DNA from: Lepeophtheirus salmonis
Taxonomy: Eukaryota > Arthropoda > Copepoda > Siphonostomatoida > Caligidae
Reading direction: 5' to 3'
DNA: 64,000 nt
Assembly (NCBI RefSeq): GCF_016086655.4
Contig: NC_052140.2
Location: 18,352,001 to 18,416,000 of the forward strand
How positions within the stretch are numbered: position 1 is the stretch's first letter; each line of letters opens with the position of its first letter. Made by a program: the position numbers and the translations under genes. Positions 1 through 13,475 of the stretch are shown here, in pieces. Below the pieces are notes generated by a model that did no database searches, was not told where the DNA came from, and saw only the letters and a list, made by a program, of their open reading frames with translations.

Positions 1-2110
1 TTAATTTATTGTAAGCAAAATTTTTGTAGAGTAAAATCTATTATTCATTTAATCGGTGTTATACTCTAAAACTGTTTCTTTAAATGCAGATCAAATTTGA
101 TTATCATCATTCATAACTAATCTTTCATTTAAGAATAAGTCCAATGATATATTTAATACAAATTGTTTAAAGTCAAAGTAAAGTTCTAAATATTTGTCAC
201 AAATTTAATATTTTTAATTATTCTCTATATAATCCACTAGATGTTATTAATTCACAATAAATTGAAGCTAAGATGTAAATTATGTACATATTTAATTTAA
301 TTATTAATTTGTTATCAATGTCCCACGGCACATTATCAAGTCAAAATCTGTACTATAGAGGTTGTACAAAGCAGAGGTGATTGACGCATTTGTATTTTGA
401 AGGATTCATTTACAGAATCCAAAGGAAATCTATGGTAACCCCGGACTTAATTTAAATAAAAATTGACACTATTTGTATAATACAATCAATTTTTGCTTTA
501 TTGCAATTTAATAATATAGGTCTTCTTCGACTCTAACTAATAAATGTCATTCTTAATCTATCCAATTCCAAAGCATATATAACATCCAAGTCTTTTGTTG
601 GCAATTCTTGATATAGTTATATTTTATACAAAAAACGATTAATAAGTATATATCGACAGATTTAGGTTGAATTTACAATAAAAGAGCACAGCTTTGTTGT
701 ATTTTTTTCTGAGAACAAACTTAATCTCTGGGATTCATGAATGAACTCAGAAAGTTCCTTAGTATCCATTTTTCGAACAAATTGCATCAAGGACCAAATC
801 CTAGAAGAGGCAGAATTAGAAAAAAAAATCATCTTATATTTAAGTATGATATATCTATGTGCATTATGGAGATGTAAAAACTGTATTATATAGTTAGTTG
901 CAGAAAGTTAAAAGAGTTTATTAAAGGATGAGATAGTTTAATACTAGAGATAAATAATAAAATACGGTATCTCATCTTTGACCCGTAAGATTCCTTAGAG
1001 ATGGAATACAAGAAGTATACTATATAATATAGGCGTTTATTCTAATACAAAATAGATCAACCAAATTCAGATATGAGAAGATGACGTCAGGAATTTTCTT
1101 AGTCCACGGAGTTGACCATCAACCCTTATTCGCATCTTTCATCCCTTTAACACCTCACTAGGCAATTTACCCCATTGAAACGAGGAATGTCGATATAGAA
1201 ACCATAAATTTATAATATTGTTTAATTAATGACTTATAATTCTTGGTTATGAGGCAGTATTCGCTAGGGCATTCGACTGAAGGTTATACAGAACAAAATA
1301 CAACACCACTATTTTCATGTTAAGTAGGGTCTGATCTTCGAAATCCTCAGCTTGCATCCATAGTCCTGCCAAATAGTGCTCGAAATACTCTCCCTCGCCA
1401 GTTTCTAACCTCTAAAACAGGATCTCCCCCTCGATCCAATAACTTTTCATCATATCACTCCACTTCTCTTCTTAAGCCGTTAGGGGGAGAGTAAACTTCA
1501 GTCTCAGCACATTGGAAGAGCAAGAAATTCTTCCCCTTTTCCAACACGTTGGTTAGGACCAGTGATATGTAGTTCCTAACATCTTACTTCGGGCCATTAA
1601 AATATATTGGCCATTGCGTTGCTTGAAGAGTCAGACTCCTCCAGCATAATATTAGAGTCTATTTCAAGGCTCAAGGCAAACATATTGCTTACACAAAGTA
1701 AACAAAACGGACCCCATGTCCATCAAGAACAGAAATTCAGAAGTGCTTAGCATCAACATGTTTACATTTATTGTTGTTATTCGATTATTTAGTGATGATA
1801 CGGTCTTTACTTTTGATTGAAGGTAATTCTAATATAATATATATATAATAAGCGAAAATGATACCGCGCCAAATAGAAGTAAGCTGAAATGATTCACACT
1901 GAAAAGAGGCTCGCTCAAAAGATTTACACCAAAAAAAAGCGCGTCCAAATAAGTGGACACGAAACCGATCAAAACGATCATCTTCATTGGATTCAACATA
2001 AAAAAATTTACAGGAAGTAAAGGTCTTTTTCTATTATTTTTAAATTATAATTCATGAAAATATTCTCGTGGAGTTTTCCTGTTGAAGACATCGTTTATAT
2101 AATTTTATAA
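1..2110. other. Gene-poor AT-rich flank
   Basis: No gene was recognised. Most is AT-rich with runs of A and T. The part at about 1080-1740 is richer in GC than its surroundings but carries stops in all frames and matches nothing I know. Confidence 0.6.
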
Positions 2111-3150
2111 TAACTAATTTTTCCCGGGGTTGCCTAGACATTAAGAAATAAAATTAATTTGGACCTCTTTTGCCTCATATAAAAGAAAAAAAGAATGAAT
2201 TATTCTCACTGTATTTATATTGTGATGTATATTTGCACGCTTTTTTTTAAACCTTCATAAGTAAACAACATTTTTTATGTTGTTAGTGAACTTGGGTAAA
2301 ACGTTAACTCAAATGTTAAATGAATTTAATCACATCATACATAATCGAAATATACTTAAAATTACGTTTTTTATATTATTCTCCTAATTATTTCCTTCAT
2401 TTTGCACTCTTAAATATCAATAAAAATAGCTAAAAAAATATTTAAACTAGGCCAAACAATATTTATTGTTATAATTTAATTTTTATGCAAAAATTATATG
2501 AAATATTAATTATTCTAAAAAAATTTTGGTATCAAGTTATGTAATAATTAATTTTGATGAAGTTTATCTGATATTATATGAAATAATTGACATAAAAAAT
2601 ACTAAATAAAAGCGAACAAATTTACCAAATCTAAATAAAAAATTGGAAAATTTAGGAATAATTCCAAGAAAATACAGTAAATCCTACAAGAAATAGTTGT
2701 ATGTATTCTGAAAGATGTTTGAGGACTATACTACAATTTCTGGCGATAACATCAATTTAAACAGATTTTAAGCAAATTTATGTGAATTTGGCTACAAAGG
2801 ATTGGTTGACAAACAAAGGTTTAAGGGAGATTATAAGGTTTAAAGTTATATAATTTTTACAAGTTGAACTGTATATTCTATTGTCAAAAATCCTTTGTCT
2901 AACTCTCACTGATTTTTCTTTTTCTTTAACTTTATAATCTAATTTGATAAAAAGTGTGCTAAGATACTTAGCGATATACAGGTGAGAATAATTCTTCGAA
3001 TTTAAAGGTATTTAGTTATTTTTTCTTATGATGCAGTCATTTGTTGTTAAAAAAAAAGAAAAATGCTATTTTAAAGCTGCCATGTCCTTGAAAGCCAAAA
3101 ATATGTTATTAAAACTATCTCTTGAGCCTTAAAAACTTAATAGAGGTTTT
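2110..3150 (+). repeat. R2 dispersed repeat copy split by an insertion
   Basis: Bases around 2120-2200 match the left part of the repeat at 45.32 kb and 60.54 kb, including a CCCGGGGTTGCC motif. Bases about 2830-3150 match the right part, including the CAAAAATCCTTTG and CTTTATAATCT blocks. The 630 bp between resembles sequence near 15.0 and 47.8 kb, so it looks like a nested insertion. Boundaries are approximate and the match is by eye. Confidence 0.45.
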
Positions 3151-4300
3151 TTTTGGTGTCACTCCGCTTGACTTCTACATACAAGCACAAGCAACGGAGT
3201 CGAGATGAAGAGCGAGGCACTTCCAACAGAACACCTTGGACGACATTAATAATCTCCCGAGTCGTAGTAAGTATCGTTTCTTTGTAATAAAATACTTGAT
3301 CAAGCTAAATTGAATCAACCAAGTGACTACATCAAAGCCAATCTTATCTGAGTGGACAACTGTCAGATTGACAACCCTTATACTGTCCTTTACGCGGACA
3401 TATCCAAAGATAAATAAGGGAACACAAGTATTGGAGGGGCTATCATTCGTGGTGCTATGCCCATTCACCAATAAACGACCTTGTTGATGATTGAGGTCTT
3501 TCAAGGAGAAGTATCACCATCACACAATCAGTTGAAATACTACTCCAGAAAGAGGAACCGTTAAGAAAGTGTTGTATATGTAATACTTGTAAATAAACAT
3601 GTTGAATATACCTTCATTTAAATCCCATTCAAGATAATCTTGACTGGTGCAAAAGTACGAAAAGATACGACACAAAATGATTGCAGATTATTTAGCAAAA
3701 ATAGGCACTAATAATTAAAACTGAAAGGTGGTTAGAGTTGCTAAAAGATTCATTAAACGGATGATCAATGGTGAATTAAAATGAAAACTGGTGCAAGCTA
3801 TCTAAAAAAGACCAAAATTTGAAACAAGGAGACAAGGGGACAAAATGGTAAGGGGTTTAAATTGAGTTTTTTAAGATTATTTCCAATCCTTGAGACAAGT
3901 TAACTTTGCCAAAAGTTTTCACTATTGGCATTGACATATTTCTTAAAATTATCGTCATATTCGATTCTAGACTTTTGCTCATCAGATATTTTAGGGAGGT
4001 CAGTAGACACAGTATTCCTTTGTTGAAATAAATAGTAAACAATATATCTGCTGACAGTCAGATTTTTGGTTATTTTTTTTATTTATATGCGGATTTCAAA
4101 GGTTTATGCACTGTAAAAAGTGTATTCGTTTATTTTTTTTTTCACAAAAAGACTTTATTCGTTTGGAGAAGTTACATATATAAATAAACATTTTAGTTTA
4201 TAATTAAATCCCGGAACAAAAGTCAATACAACAATTAATTACCACTGTGAGTCAAAAGATAAAAAAATATATTCTACAGTAGTGTGTCACAAAAAAGTAG
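3150..4300. other. Intergenic; one unrecognised 109-residue minus frame
   Basis: A minus-strand open frame at 3175-3504 begins MKDLNHQQGRLL and matches no family I recognise. Upstream codons and context give no support for a gene. The rest is AT-rich with T runs. Confidence 0.4.
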
Positions 4301-4309
4301 GATGGAGAC

Positions 4310-6660
4310 AAAAATCACAACATGTCAGAATTGGATGCACAAAATTTTTTCAACTGTCTGTGTATGCGTTTAAGGAGGCGAAGAAAGGTCATTTTATTTT
4401 TTGAAATATATGGGGAGTAGCGTATCAAATCTCCCGTGTTCATCCACGTTAAATTAAAGGAATCCGGAATTTGTATGGCGAAAACAGAGTATATCACACC
4501 TGCCAAAATAAGAATAGCTCTAAATTCTTCATTTCGAATAGAATCGCCTTCTGTCAACTTCTCTGCTGTCCTATAGCATATATAGTTAAGGTAGTGAAGG
4601 GCAGTTCGCAAAAGCATGAATAACTGTGTTGAACAATTTTCTACAGTCCTTGCAAGGAGCATTGCAAAATATTACTAAAGACTGAAGATATTTGAAATTG
4701 TGAAGTAAATCACTTTCCATTCTTTACTTTAGAAATTGAACCCATGATTCTCTTCTTCTACGATATAGACAAGTCCAATATTTTTAAGAGCTTGTTGCAG
4801 ATTTGGTCGGGTTCCTCCTTCTAATTTAATGCAAAATACATTCTCGAATAGCATGGAATGGACCTCATGTGATTTTCTGCGGGTCTCTTTAGTGGGTAAT
4901 TAAATTTCCCACTGTTGAATATGGAGTCGTTGCTCTAATTGTGAAAAAAAACCACTCGATAGGGCTTACCATTCGAATTATTTTGGTTCCATGAGGTTTT
5001 AAAATCAAACTTCTTTTTACAGTTCTGTCGCACAACATCAAAAGTGGAGGTGGATGAAGATGACGGCGTTCCTTTCCAAATAATCCTATGTGCTGCCACT
5101 AATTCCACCAAGTGATCATTTATAAAATATGTTCCCAGTATAACCCTTGTTTACACCGTGTGTGAGGAAATAGTAGCTCACTCCTCAGTCTCGGAATGTC
5201 TTGAAAAGTTAATTAGCACTTTTTTATAGACTGTGTTCTTGAGAGCAGAGATAATGCTCCTCCCACAATAAATCTAAGTAGTTTGATTGATGGTAAATAG
5301 ATTCTATGGAATTACTTATTAAGACAGGACTCTTCTTTTTCAATTGCACTCTGAGCTAGCCAGGAAATAGCTGTTGCCTCATATATTACATTAGGAACAA
5401 TTAGGAAATTATAGAGGTCAACCCTCTTTTGAAGATTGAAACTTATCCATTGGTAAATGGAAAAACACACATTATTTTTTAGGAATGTCCAGTTTAAATC
5501 AGAGGTACCTTTTTTAACCCATATAATTCCCAATATTTCTACTGTATCCTTAAGTGAACATTTGGCAATTTGAATATCCTTATTTGGGCTCCATTTACCA
5601 ATAGGAAGAATAACATTTTTTTATAGTTTATTTTCAAACTGGAACCTCATTTCATACTTCTTGAAGTAATTTAAAATCACTTCAATTCGTTTATTTAAAG
5701 GAGCCTGAGACTTAGTTTCTAACATCAATGAGACGTCGTCGGCATAAATATCAATTATATGTAACGAGGTCCCAAAATTCACCCCAAACCCCTTGAATTT
5801 CGTTATAATTCAATCTCCTAGATCTTTTAGTTCTGCGAAGAATAATAGGGTTGCTGAAGGACAACCTTTACGACAACTCTTTCCTAAAGTAATTGGTTCT
5901 GTTTCTCCATACCCATCGAGATAATTGACGTATCATTCAAGAGAAGAGCTTTGATAGGACTAAAATATTATTTTGGAAGAAGTCTTTTAAATGCTTCAAA
6001 ATATCCACAGCTATAATTCTACCAAAAGTTTCTCTTTTTACGAACAATTTCAACAGCAGGCTGTTCATTTCTTGAAATCTTATTGCCCTTTTAGGAAGCT
6101 TTTTTGATATTAGCCAAGTTTGGAGTACGAAATGGGTTCTATTTTATTGGCAAAAACACCCGACAGAATGCAATAGCTCTCATTGGGCACCATGATTGGT
6201 CTCCAATTTTTATATCGGTAACCACCCTCTTTTTGGGGATCAAAACTATCCGGCCTCTTATTATAGATTGCAGAAGCTTCCCAAGAATTTCCATAGACTT
6301 CCCCAGTTTAACTAAATAGGGAGCAACCTCATCTACACATTGGGTGAAAATCTTCCCACCAATGGCATCTGGACCAGAAGCTTTTCATCCTTAAAATGCT
6401 GTATTATGTATTTTGATACATAACATAGCATTTTTCGTGAACATTGAATGTTTTCCTAACTTAGAACGAGTAAAATTAACTCTTTTACTCCAAACAAGTT
6501 TTTGCAAGCCTCTGTGAAAGAGTTGGTGGTCAGTGATAGTTTGGCCCTCGTCAATGATTTTCTTGATTAAGGTAATTGATCGGTCTTTGGGGAACACATT
6601 TTTTAACTTTTAAATGTGTTTGTTTAAAAGACAATTTTTTCTTTAAACTCCATCTCAACT
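4310..6660 (-). pseudogene. Decayed non-LTR retrotransposon reverse transcriptase
   Basis: Minus-strand fragments in shifting frames make up a LINE-type reverse transcriptase. In order from high to low coordinates: an RGRIVLIPK motif near 6260, a GYGETEPIT stretch followed by SCRKGCPSA near 5850-5900, and the catalytic box IYADDVSLML. The YADD codons are at 5735-5746. Thumb-like sequence follows, with VEILGIIWVKKGTSDLNW near 5500. A further frame at 4315-4662 is probably the C-terminal region. Stops and frameshifts occur every one to two hundred bases, so it is inactive. No endonuclease domain, 5' end or target-site duplication could be placed. The exact clade is not clear. Confidence 0.7.
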
Positions 6661-7300
6661 ATCTCTGAAGTACTATATAAATTGGCAGTTACCTGATGTA
6701 GTTGAGCGTAAAAATAGAGATCTGATATTCAAAATATCTTCAAGCTCCTTTTGAAATGATTTTGCTCTCTTCCTTTTCCTTCTAATAAATCGTAGTGTTG
6801 TGTATCCGTTTTATAAGAGCAGATTTCATTTCTGGAGATCCATAATTTACATGTTCAGGCTACAAAAGGGGAGCCTTCATATAAGAAGGACGAAGCTTTA
6901 CGACCTTCGGTTGAGGGGTAAATAGTTCTTACAAAATTATAAATAAGATAACTATAAAAATTGTCCATTCCCATGAATCTCCTCAAAAAAAAACTGAATT
7001 GTTAGTGTAATGTATTAGTGTTTTCTTACCCCTTGTTATCTTCTCTTATTTTCTTGTATTTATATATATATATATATATAAATGTAAAGTACATTCTTTT
7101 ACCTCGTTTTAAGAATAAATAGTCTTTTATTTTATGTATGTATTGGGGTTTATTTTTCATAGCCTATTTAAGGTAGAGTTTTGAAAATGTTTTTAAAAGA
7201 ATTGTCAAATATTTTTGATGAAAATGTAACTAAATATGAAAATATTATGCAAATATAAAAAAAAAAAAAAATTTAATCTTCCCTAAATCTGTGTCATGAA
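6660..7300. other. AT-rich spacer with a short (TA)n tract
   Basis: No gene seen. A TA dinucleotide run lies near 7062-7081 and a poly(A) run near 7257-7271. Confidence 0.6.
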
Positions 7301-7314
7301 TCTATATATAATGA

Positions 7315-7445
7315 ACACAAACACTCTTCTGTATCTAGCAATGATTTTTGCAGGAATTACAGCGATGTCGATCCTTAATTTAATTCCAAGCCGTACAAGG
7401 ATTTTCATTACAACTCCAAAACAAATTATCAGATTTACACTTTTT
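7315..7445 (+). repeat. R1 dispersed repeat, partial copy
   Basis: The segment AGGAATTACAGCGATGTCG, then CCAAGCCGTACAAGGATTTT and ACAACTCCAAAACAAAT, aligns with the right half of the R1 copies at 8.06 and 56.27 kb. Two overlapping open frames here (7283-7540 minus, 7296-7523 plus) are chance frames over this repeat. Confidence 0.5.
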
Positions 7446-7939
7446 CTTTCATGTGCTAATGAATATTTTATACTTATTGTTCTCTTTTCAAGAATAATGA
7501 TAATAGCTCTTGTAAAAATATAATTCTTTTCCGTTAGCAATTACACAAAATTATATATTTTTTTATCTTTTCACTTAACAATAAAAAGTTATCTTTCGTG
7601 AGCTAAATTTTGCTGCTCTGGTATTTTTGAGTATCTTATAAAAATACTGGGGAATTACAAGCCATAATCGTTTTTTCGCTTCAAGGCCTTGTGATGGCTA
7701 ACAAACATGTCAGTCAAAAAATCATTTTTTTATAATATTATTGAAAAAAAAAAAAATTAAATAGTTATTTTGTTACTTTACTTATATTAATTTGTGGTCT
7801 TAGGGGTAGTTCAATAGTTCATATAATCAAGACATCAATCTTTTACTATATTTGGGTTATAACCATTATGTTTTAAGTGGCACTGATGCTTATAAATAGT
7901 GATGAAAATCTTGTTTATTTTTGGCCTGTAAAAAAACCT

Positions 7940-8170
7940 GGAACTCAAAATGGTAACATTGATAATTTTTATAATATTTTGAAGGAGAATAACTTAGCTG
8001 TCATGACGTTTGATTAGATCATATGCCATTAGCTGCGAGAAGGCAGGAAGGTAAGGAAATAAACAAGATAATTGCCAAAAATTACACCGATATCAATCCT
8101 CATTTTACTTCAAGCCTAACAGGGACTAACAACTATAACTCCGGAACATTCGGAGACTAATTGACTAGGT
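7940..8170 (+). repeat. R1 dispersed repeat copy
   Basis: It shares AATGGTAACATTGATAATTT, ATATCAATCCTCATTTTACT and AACAGGGACTAACAACTATA with the copies at 10.5, 15.8 and 18.2 kb. No open frame is conserved among copies. Confidence 0.6.
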
Positions 8171-10440
8171 CCAGAGTTAAAACTAATATGTTGCTATAAA
8201 AAACGAACTCCGAAGCATAATTTAATGAATTAGAAATTAATTTCATTTCATCTTTTATTTTTAAACAAGGATAAGAGCATTAAGTTCTAGACTAGTTCTA
8301 ATTTGGTGTACACATGCTCTTAGATAAAATTATATTTATAAAAATCAACTTTTTACATTTAAATCGAAGGAAAACACTTTTCATAATTTTAATTAGTTTT
8401 TTAACTGCTTTAATAAATAATTTAAATTAAAGTTTGTGCATCTAAAAGTAAAGAAAGTGTAAGAATTTTCCCGATTCTCAATAATATATATTATTGTAAA
8501 TATATGAATAAAAATCCTATTTTCATCATACGATAAATTAAATTATATTTATATAAAAATTTATTTACAGATTTAAAGTCAATTTTTGATGTAACATCAG
8601 GAAAAAGGGCAAAGTATAAATATGAGACCATATTTCCATATTGCCTCATCTCTATTGTCATCCTTAACTTTTTGCTTTTCAATTTTTGTTGGATAAACTC
8701 TGCCTTTTTCCCCGATTTTGATTTTTTTTTTTTTTACTTTTTTCCTTAAAGAAATCCACATCTTCCATAAAGACTCCACAAAACTGGCAATAGGGAAAAG
8801 TCCATAGGACAAGAATTTCTACTTTGCCCGTGGAACCATTAAGAATTGACCTATTGCTTATAGACATGAAATAATCTCAGGATTAAAAATATCTCCACCA
8901 TAATATATAAGCAATTCTATGGGGTCGGCATATCTTGAAGTTGTTCATATAGTTTTTTAAGATACTATTCGGGCCAATCATTTTTTGGGGCTTTAAAGAA
9001 CTGGTATTTAGCATGAGAAGATACTTTAACCTAGCTTACAAATTTTGCTATCTTTTTTCTCAAATGCTTGAATTCTTTGTTTTTCTTGATAGCATAGTTT
9101 TTTTCTTCAAATTTCTAGCCCACACGTGGCTCCCTCAAGAGGGGAGCAAATTCACTTATTCCTCTTGTCCATACTCGCTAATATAGGCCCTATTTGTAAC
9201 ACTCGTGTCATTGAAATTTCTACTCAGTTTCAAGTTTATCACTTTTAGCAGGTTATTACTACCGACAACAAAATTGAACAGAGATTATGTCTTTGCCTCT
9301 GTTCGTTTGTTAGGGAATGGGATTATATCAAAAGTTACAAGTTTATTTAGATCAAATTAATATGAAGATAATATATTGTAACAGTAAGAAACAATTAAAT
9401 TTTGAGAGGTCAATGTCAAAGTAAAACATAAAAATGCTTAATGGACAATAATTTTATAACAAATTGAGATCCATAAATCAATTTGATTTGATGCAGAGGT
9501 TTTGCACTCTACTGAGGTTCCACTTTAGTTTTGACCTTGTTTCTTTTCTAATATCACATTTATATAAAGATAAAATTATAATTTATAAATATAATCAATA
9601 GATATTTCATTTAACTAAAGGTATTAAAAAGTCAAAGAAATGAAACACCTTTTTTTAAATAATAGTCTATAAAATATAATTTTATTTTTATTAAAACCAT
9701 TTGAAAAAAAATGAGACATAAAAATATTTTACGATCTCTTACTATGTGAGAATTATTTTACATGATTAATGTGCTCTATATTGGTAAATACATTTCTTTA
9801 GCCACACGCTATTAATGTTCTGGAAAATTTAATATTGGTTAAGAACTATTAAATATACATATATGTGCATTAGACTCGTTTATAAAATGTTTTTTTTTGC
9901 GAAATGTACTTATTTGTTGAAATATAAAGAAATCTACAGTTTGAGCAATATTAATCGAGGCTTAGAAGTTGCAAATAGTCAATGAAGTTGAAAATTCACA
10001 ATTTTATGAAAAAATAATTAGAATTAATATTTTAAGAATTTAACTTCTTATAACAGACTAGCTGTAGTACCCAAGATTACCCGGAGTTTTTAACCGGTGA
10101 CGAAGAGATACACTTTGATTCAATAATATAGAAGATAACTCACAAACAAATTTTTCGTGTTACTTTCTATTTTTCAGGGGCACACTCACTAGTCAATACT
10201 CAGTAATACAAAAATAATAATTATATCTTAAGGAAAAAATGATTGTGCTGTTATGAGTCAGGTAGTTTTTTAGCCCGTAGTCCTACCTCATCTGGGGTCA
10301 TATTCATTTTTTTAATATCAAGTACTTCCTTTTTTCTTTTCTTTTTTAAATATGAATCGACCTAAACGCCTGCGACATGTCATTCATTTTTTCATACTAT
10401 TTGTATACAGTTGTATACAAATAATCTTTTTTTTATAAAA
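8170..10440. other. AT-rich intergenic stretch
   Basis: No gene or mobile element recognised. Overlapping minus-strand frames at 8491-8867 are low-complexity and Lys-rich, driven by a long T run near 8727. A TACCCGGAG motif near 10078 may be a worn end of the R2 repeat. Confidence 0.55.
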
Positions 10441-10755
10441 TATAATGGGCAGGCCCAATTGTTTTGTTATTTGTTATGATGAAAATCGTGTGTATAAAGA
10501 ACATGTTGAAAAAAAAGACACCGAAAATCAACATGGTAATCCTGTCAATTTGGAAAATGTTTTGGAGGAGATTGGCTACAATCATCTGTGACAAGGAAGG
10601 AGTTAGAGAAGGTCATAAACAAAGACATTATCAACGTCTATCCCCAATTTTACTTTGAGTCCTACGGGGACTAACAATTATAACTCCACAACCAAACCTC
10701 AAGGTTACTCTTTGTTTTTTAAGAGCACACACAATTAAGATCATAATTGGATGTA
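10440..10755 (+). repeat. R1 dispersed repeat copy (longest form)
   Basis: This is one of the most complete R1 copies. Shared blocks include TATAATGGGC, AAATCAACATGGTAA, TTTTGGAGGAGATTGGCTAC, CTGTGACAAGG, CCCCAATTTTACTTTGAGTC and GGGACTAACAATTATAACTC. The 64-residue frame here is not preserved in the other copies. About 300 bp with no long terminal inverted repeat seen: a SINE or a short non-autonomous DNA element are both possible. Confidence 0.65.
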
Positions 10756-11790
10756 GTAATAACTTCACTACTCAGGAGTTAAATAATAAAGATAACAACT
10801 GAGGAATAGAAAATTTAAAAATACTATCTGAAAAATAAGTTGATGTCTTGATTAAACCAATGTAAAATGATTGAAATAGTTACTTCATCAACTCAATGAC
10901 ACAAATATAAACTTAATAGACCAGATTCTAGTTATTCTAAATCCTCAATGTTAAAGGATATTGTCAAAAGTGTTGTGAGGAAAAATGATGAAAATTATTT
11001 TATATCCAGTGATAGATTCAAAGATATTCCATAATTTAGGGCAAAAGGGTAGAAAAGAGTTGAAAAAATTTATGTGAACCTGACATTTCCTGTTAGTATT
11101 TCTAAATCTAACAAGGGTAAAGGAGGATTTGTTGTCTTTGGTGAAATAACAGCTGTGTATGGTATGATGATTAATTAATGTAATGGGTGGTGATTTATAT
11201 TTAAGTAGTCAGTAGTGCTTCTGCTGTTCCAGCCTTGAGTATTATAACAGCTGTGTTAAATATACTGCCTGATAAATAATTCATACATTATATTGTTTAA
11301 TAGACCCTTTTTGAGTATGGAGGACAGAGATAAAGACCCATTTTCCAATCATTTTTTAAGATGCACATCTTGTGAAAGTTTGAAAAGCATCAATCGTCTC
11401 CACTTTATCAGATTTATCTCTCAGTTAAAATGTTTTACTTTAATTCGTTTATGTAAATACAAAATGAAGCTATTTGAATATGAATATACTTTTTAAAATT
11501 GAATCCAATAATCCAATAAAAAAATTTCTCCAAATCATAAATCTCTCTTTACATTTCAATGCTACTGATACTGGTAATAAATGAATTATTTAGATCCCAG
11601 GGCTCTTTTTAGAATCAAAAAAATAATTCTCCTAATTAAATAACTTTAATACCCCTTTTTTTCTAATTGTACTTGATAATTATCATATTTAAGCCATTAC
11701 AGGGGATACTTATTTAGGATAGTTAAAAAGAATTATGTGATAAAGTTTACATACATTTGACTCACATGATAATTGCATGATTATTTAAAT
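10755..11790. other. AT-rich intergenic stretch
   Basis: No gene or element recognised; the short frame at 11293-11496 has no recognisable motif. Confidence 0.55.
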
Positions 11791-12205
11791 CTCAAAAGAT
11801 TCTTGGGATTTTGAAATTTTATCTCAAAAAATAAAATATATGAAATTTTTTAAAAACAGCTATGGATTTTTGAAATTTTTTACCAAAAAATTATTTATTG
11901 AGAATAGATATAAATTTTTGGAATTATTTTTTTGTTATTAACTCTAGATTTTTGAATTTTTTTTAATAACAAATTATTATTTTGATAATAAATATGGATG
12001 TTTTTAAAAAAATTATTCTAACTTTTTTTTTTTGTAGTGGTTATGAATTTTTTGTTTCTATTTTTTCAAAAAACGGAATATTTGAAATTTAATTTTTTGC
12101 TCCAAAAAAATTAATTATTTAAAAAATTAATTTTTCAATTTTTCTCCAAAATATTACATTTTTTATATTAAATGTTCAAAAAATATAATTTTTGGACTTT
12201 TTTTT
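11790..12205. repeat. Diverged AT-rich tandem repeat
   Basis: A unit containing GGATTTTTGAAATTTTTT followed by an A-rich part recurs about every 60-75 bases, at about 11805, 11865, 11945 and later with decay. No coding capacity. Confidence 0.55.
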
Positions 12206-13060
12206 GAAAAAAAGTCAATGCACTAAGCCCCCATCCCTCAAAAGATAAATAATATAGACCTGTTGACTGGCTACAAAGGCTTATGAATTACAACACTGGA
12301 TATCCTGTTGGTTAAAGTGCATACAATTTTATTATTATTTCACGTGAAAAAATCTATAGACCTAGTAGGTAGTTTTTGGGAGTTTGGTTGAATTATCGAG
12401 CCAAAACAAAAAGTGTTATAACTATCACTAGTTTTCCATACATGTGAAAGTTATTTTGATATTAAAAATCTAATGGTTCCATAAAAACAACATTCCTTCA
12501 CACACTTTAAATCAACTCTTAAATGAGTGCAATAAACACTATAATTTCCTTTCATTCTATTCAATTTGCAGTAAAAAACCTTTAGAGTTGTACTCCCCAA
12601 TATTAAATGAGCAAAAATTTCACAATAAAGCATCCTTGGTTAGCGGTATTTAAAAGTTTAATGCCCTGTTCGAATGACCTAAAAAATTGGTATTCTAAAT
12701 GCAATACTTTATTGATCATTACAACTTTATTACCATTCCAGACAAACTATAAATTACAGATAGACGGATATGAAAGTAATGAAAAGAATATAAAAAAGAA
12801 CAATTTATGATGAAAATGAGTTGTAGGAATACTTTTTTTTTTTAGGAATCGCAGTGTTTCAAGCTATTTAACTCTATTGGTCTCCAAGAAGGGAGTCAAC
12901 AAACATATTAATCATAAATAAATGAATGGGCAGCCGCATTATTTAAGCAAAATTTTGTGAGGTTAAGAGTAATTTTTTAACAATAATCTAATGAACAATG
13001 TTGTGTAACAAATAGTTAACTTCCGATAGCTTAAAAAACATTGTCCTAGTCGTCACCATG
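12205..13060. other. Intergenic stretch
   Basis: Opposed short frames at 12451-12633 (minus) and 12607-12810 (plus) show no recognisable motif. The segment 12230-12420 is less AT-rich and could be an old repeat, but I saw no second copy. Confidence 0.5.
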
Positions 13061-13475
13061 AGTATGCAATACGTAAGAGCATTGAGATTTCAGGACTTCT
13101 TTGCGCAGGATTGTCCAAAAAGACCATTTGGGAGCAGAATGAGGCCTCGAAAAAGACGAATTGCTATGTATCAATGCAGTTATACGTAGAGAAGGACCTC
13201 AGACACTCCAAAAGCAGGCAGGAAATCATCTGTGTCCGTCAAACGCCTGAAATCAGCCTTCAACAAAAACCCGGATTCTTTAGTTGCTGAAATAGCAAAA
13301 ATCAACATTAACAAGTCCCAATCAGTGGTTTCCAGGGCTTTAAATAAGGTTGGAGGAAAGCCGTTGCGGCATATTCCGTTGGCACTGTTAATAGAACACT
13401 TTGTGTGTTAAAATAGGTAAATAATAACGGTTGACCCTGTATAGAGGCGACATGTCAGTTTACCATTATGAGGTA
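13060..13475 (+). pseudogene. mariner-family transposase N-terminal relic, internally deleted
   Basis: The helix-turn-helix half of a mariner transposase is readable in pieces: AGLSKKTIWE-like first helix near 13110, a linker RKSSVSVKRLKSAFNKNP near 13220-13270, then AEIAKININKSQSVVSRALN and GGKPLR near 13290-13365. Near 13430 the sequence jumps to ITVDPV, which in relatives follows the first catalytic Asp, so about 100 bases are missing. Frameshifts and stops interrupt it. The DNA-binding role is known for the family; this copy cannot encode it. Confidence 0.7.

Noticed and set aside
3175..3504. 109-codon minus-strand open frame as a gene
   Set aside because: No recognisable family, no splice or promoter context, and its composition is like nearby chance frames.
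7283..7540. Overlapping open frames on both strands
   Set aside because: Both cover a partial R1 repeat and are not conserved in other R1 copies.
10464..10658. 64-codon frame as a conserved small protein
   Set aside because: It lies in the R1 repeat and the other five copies do not keep the frame.
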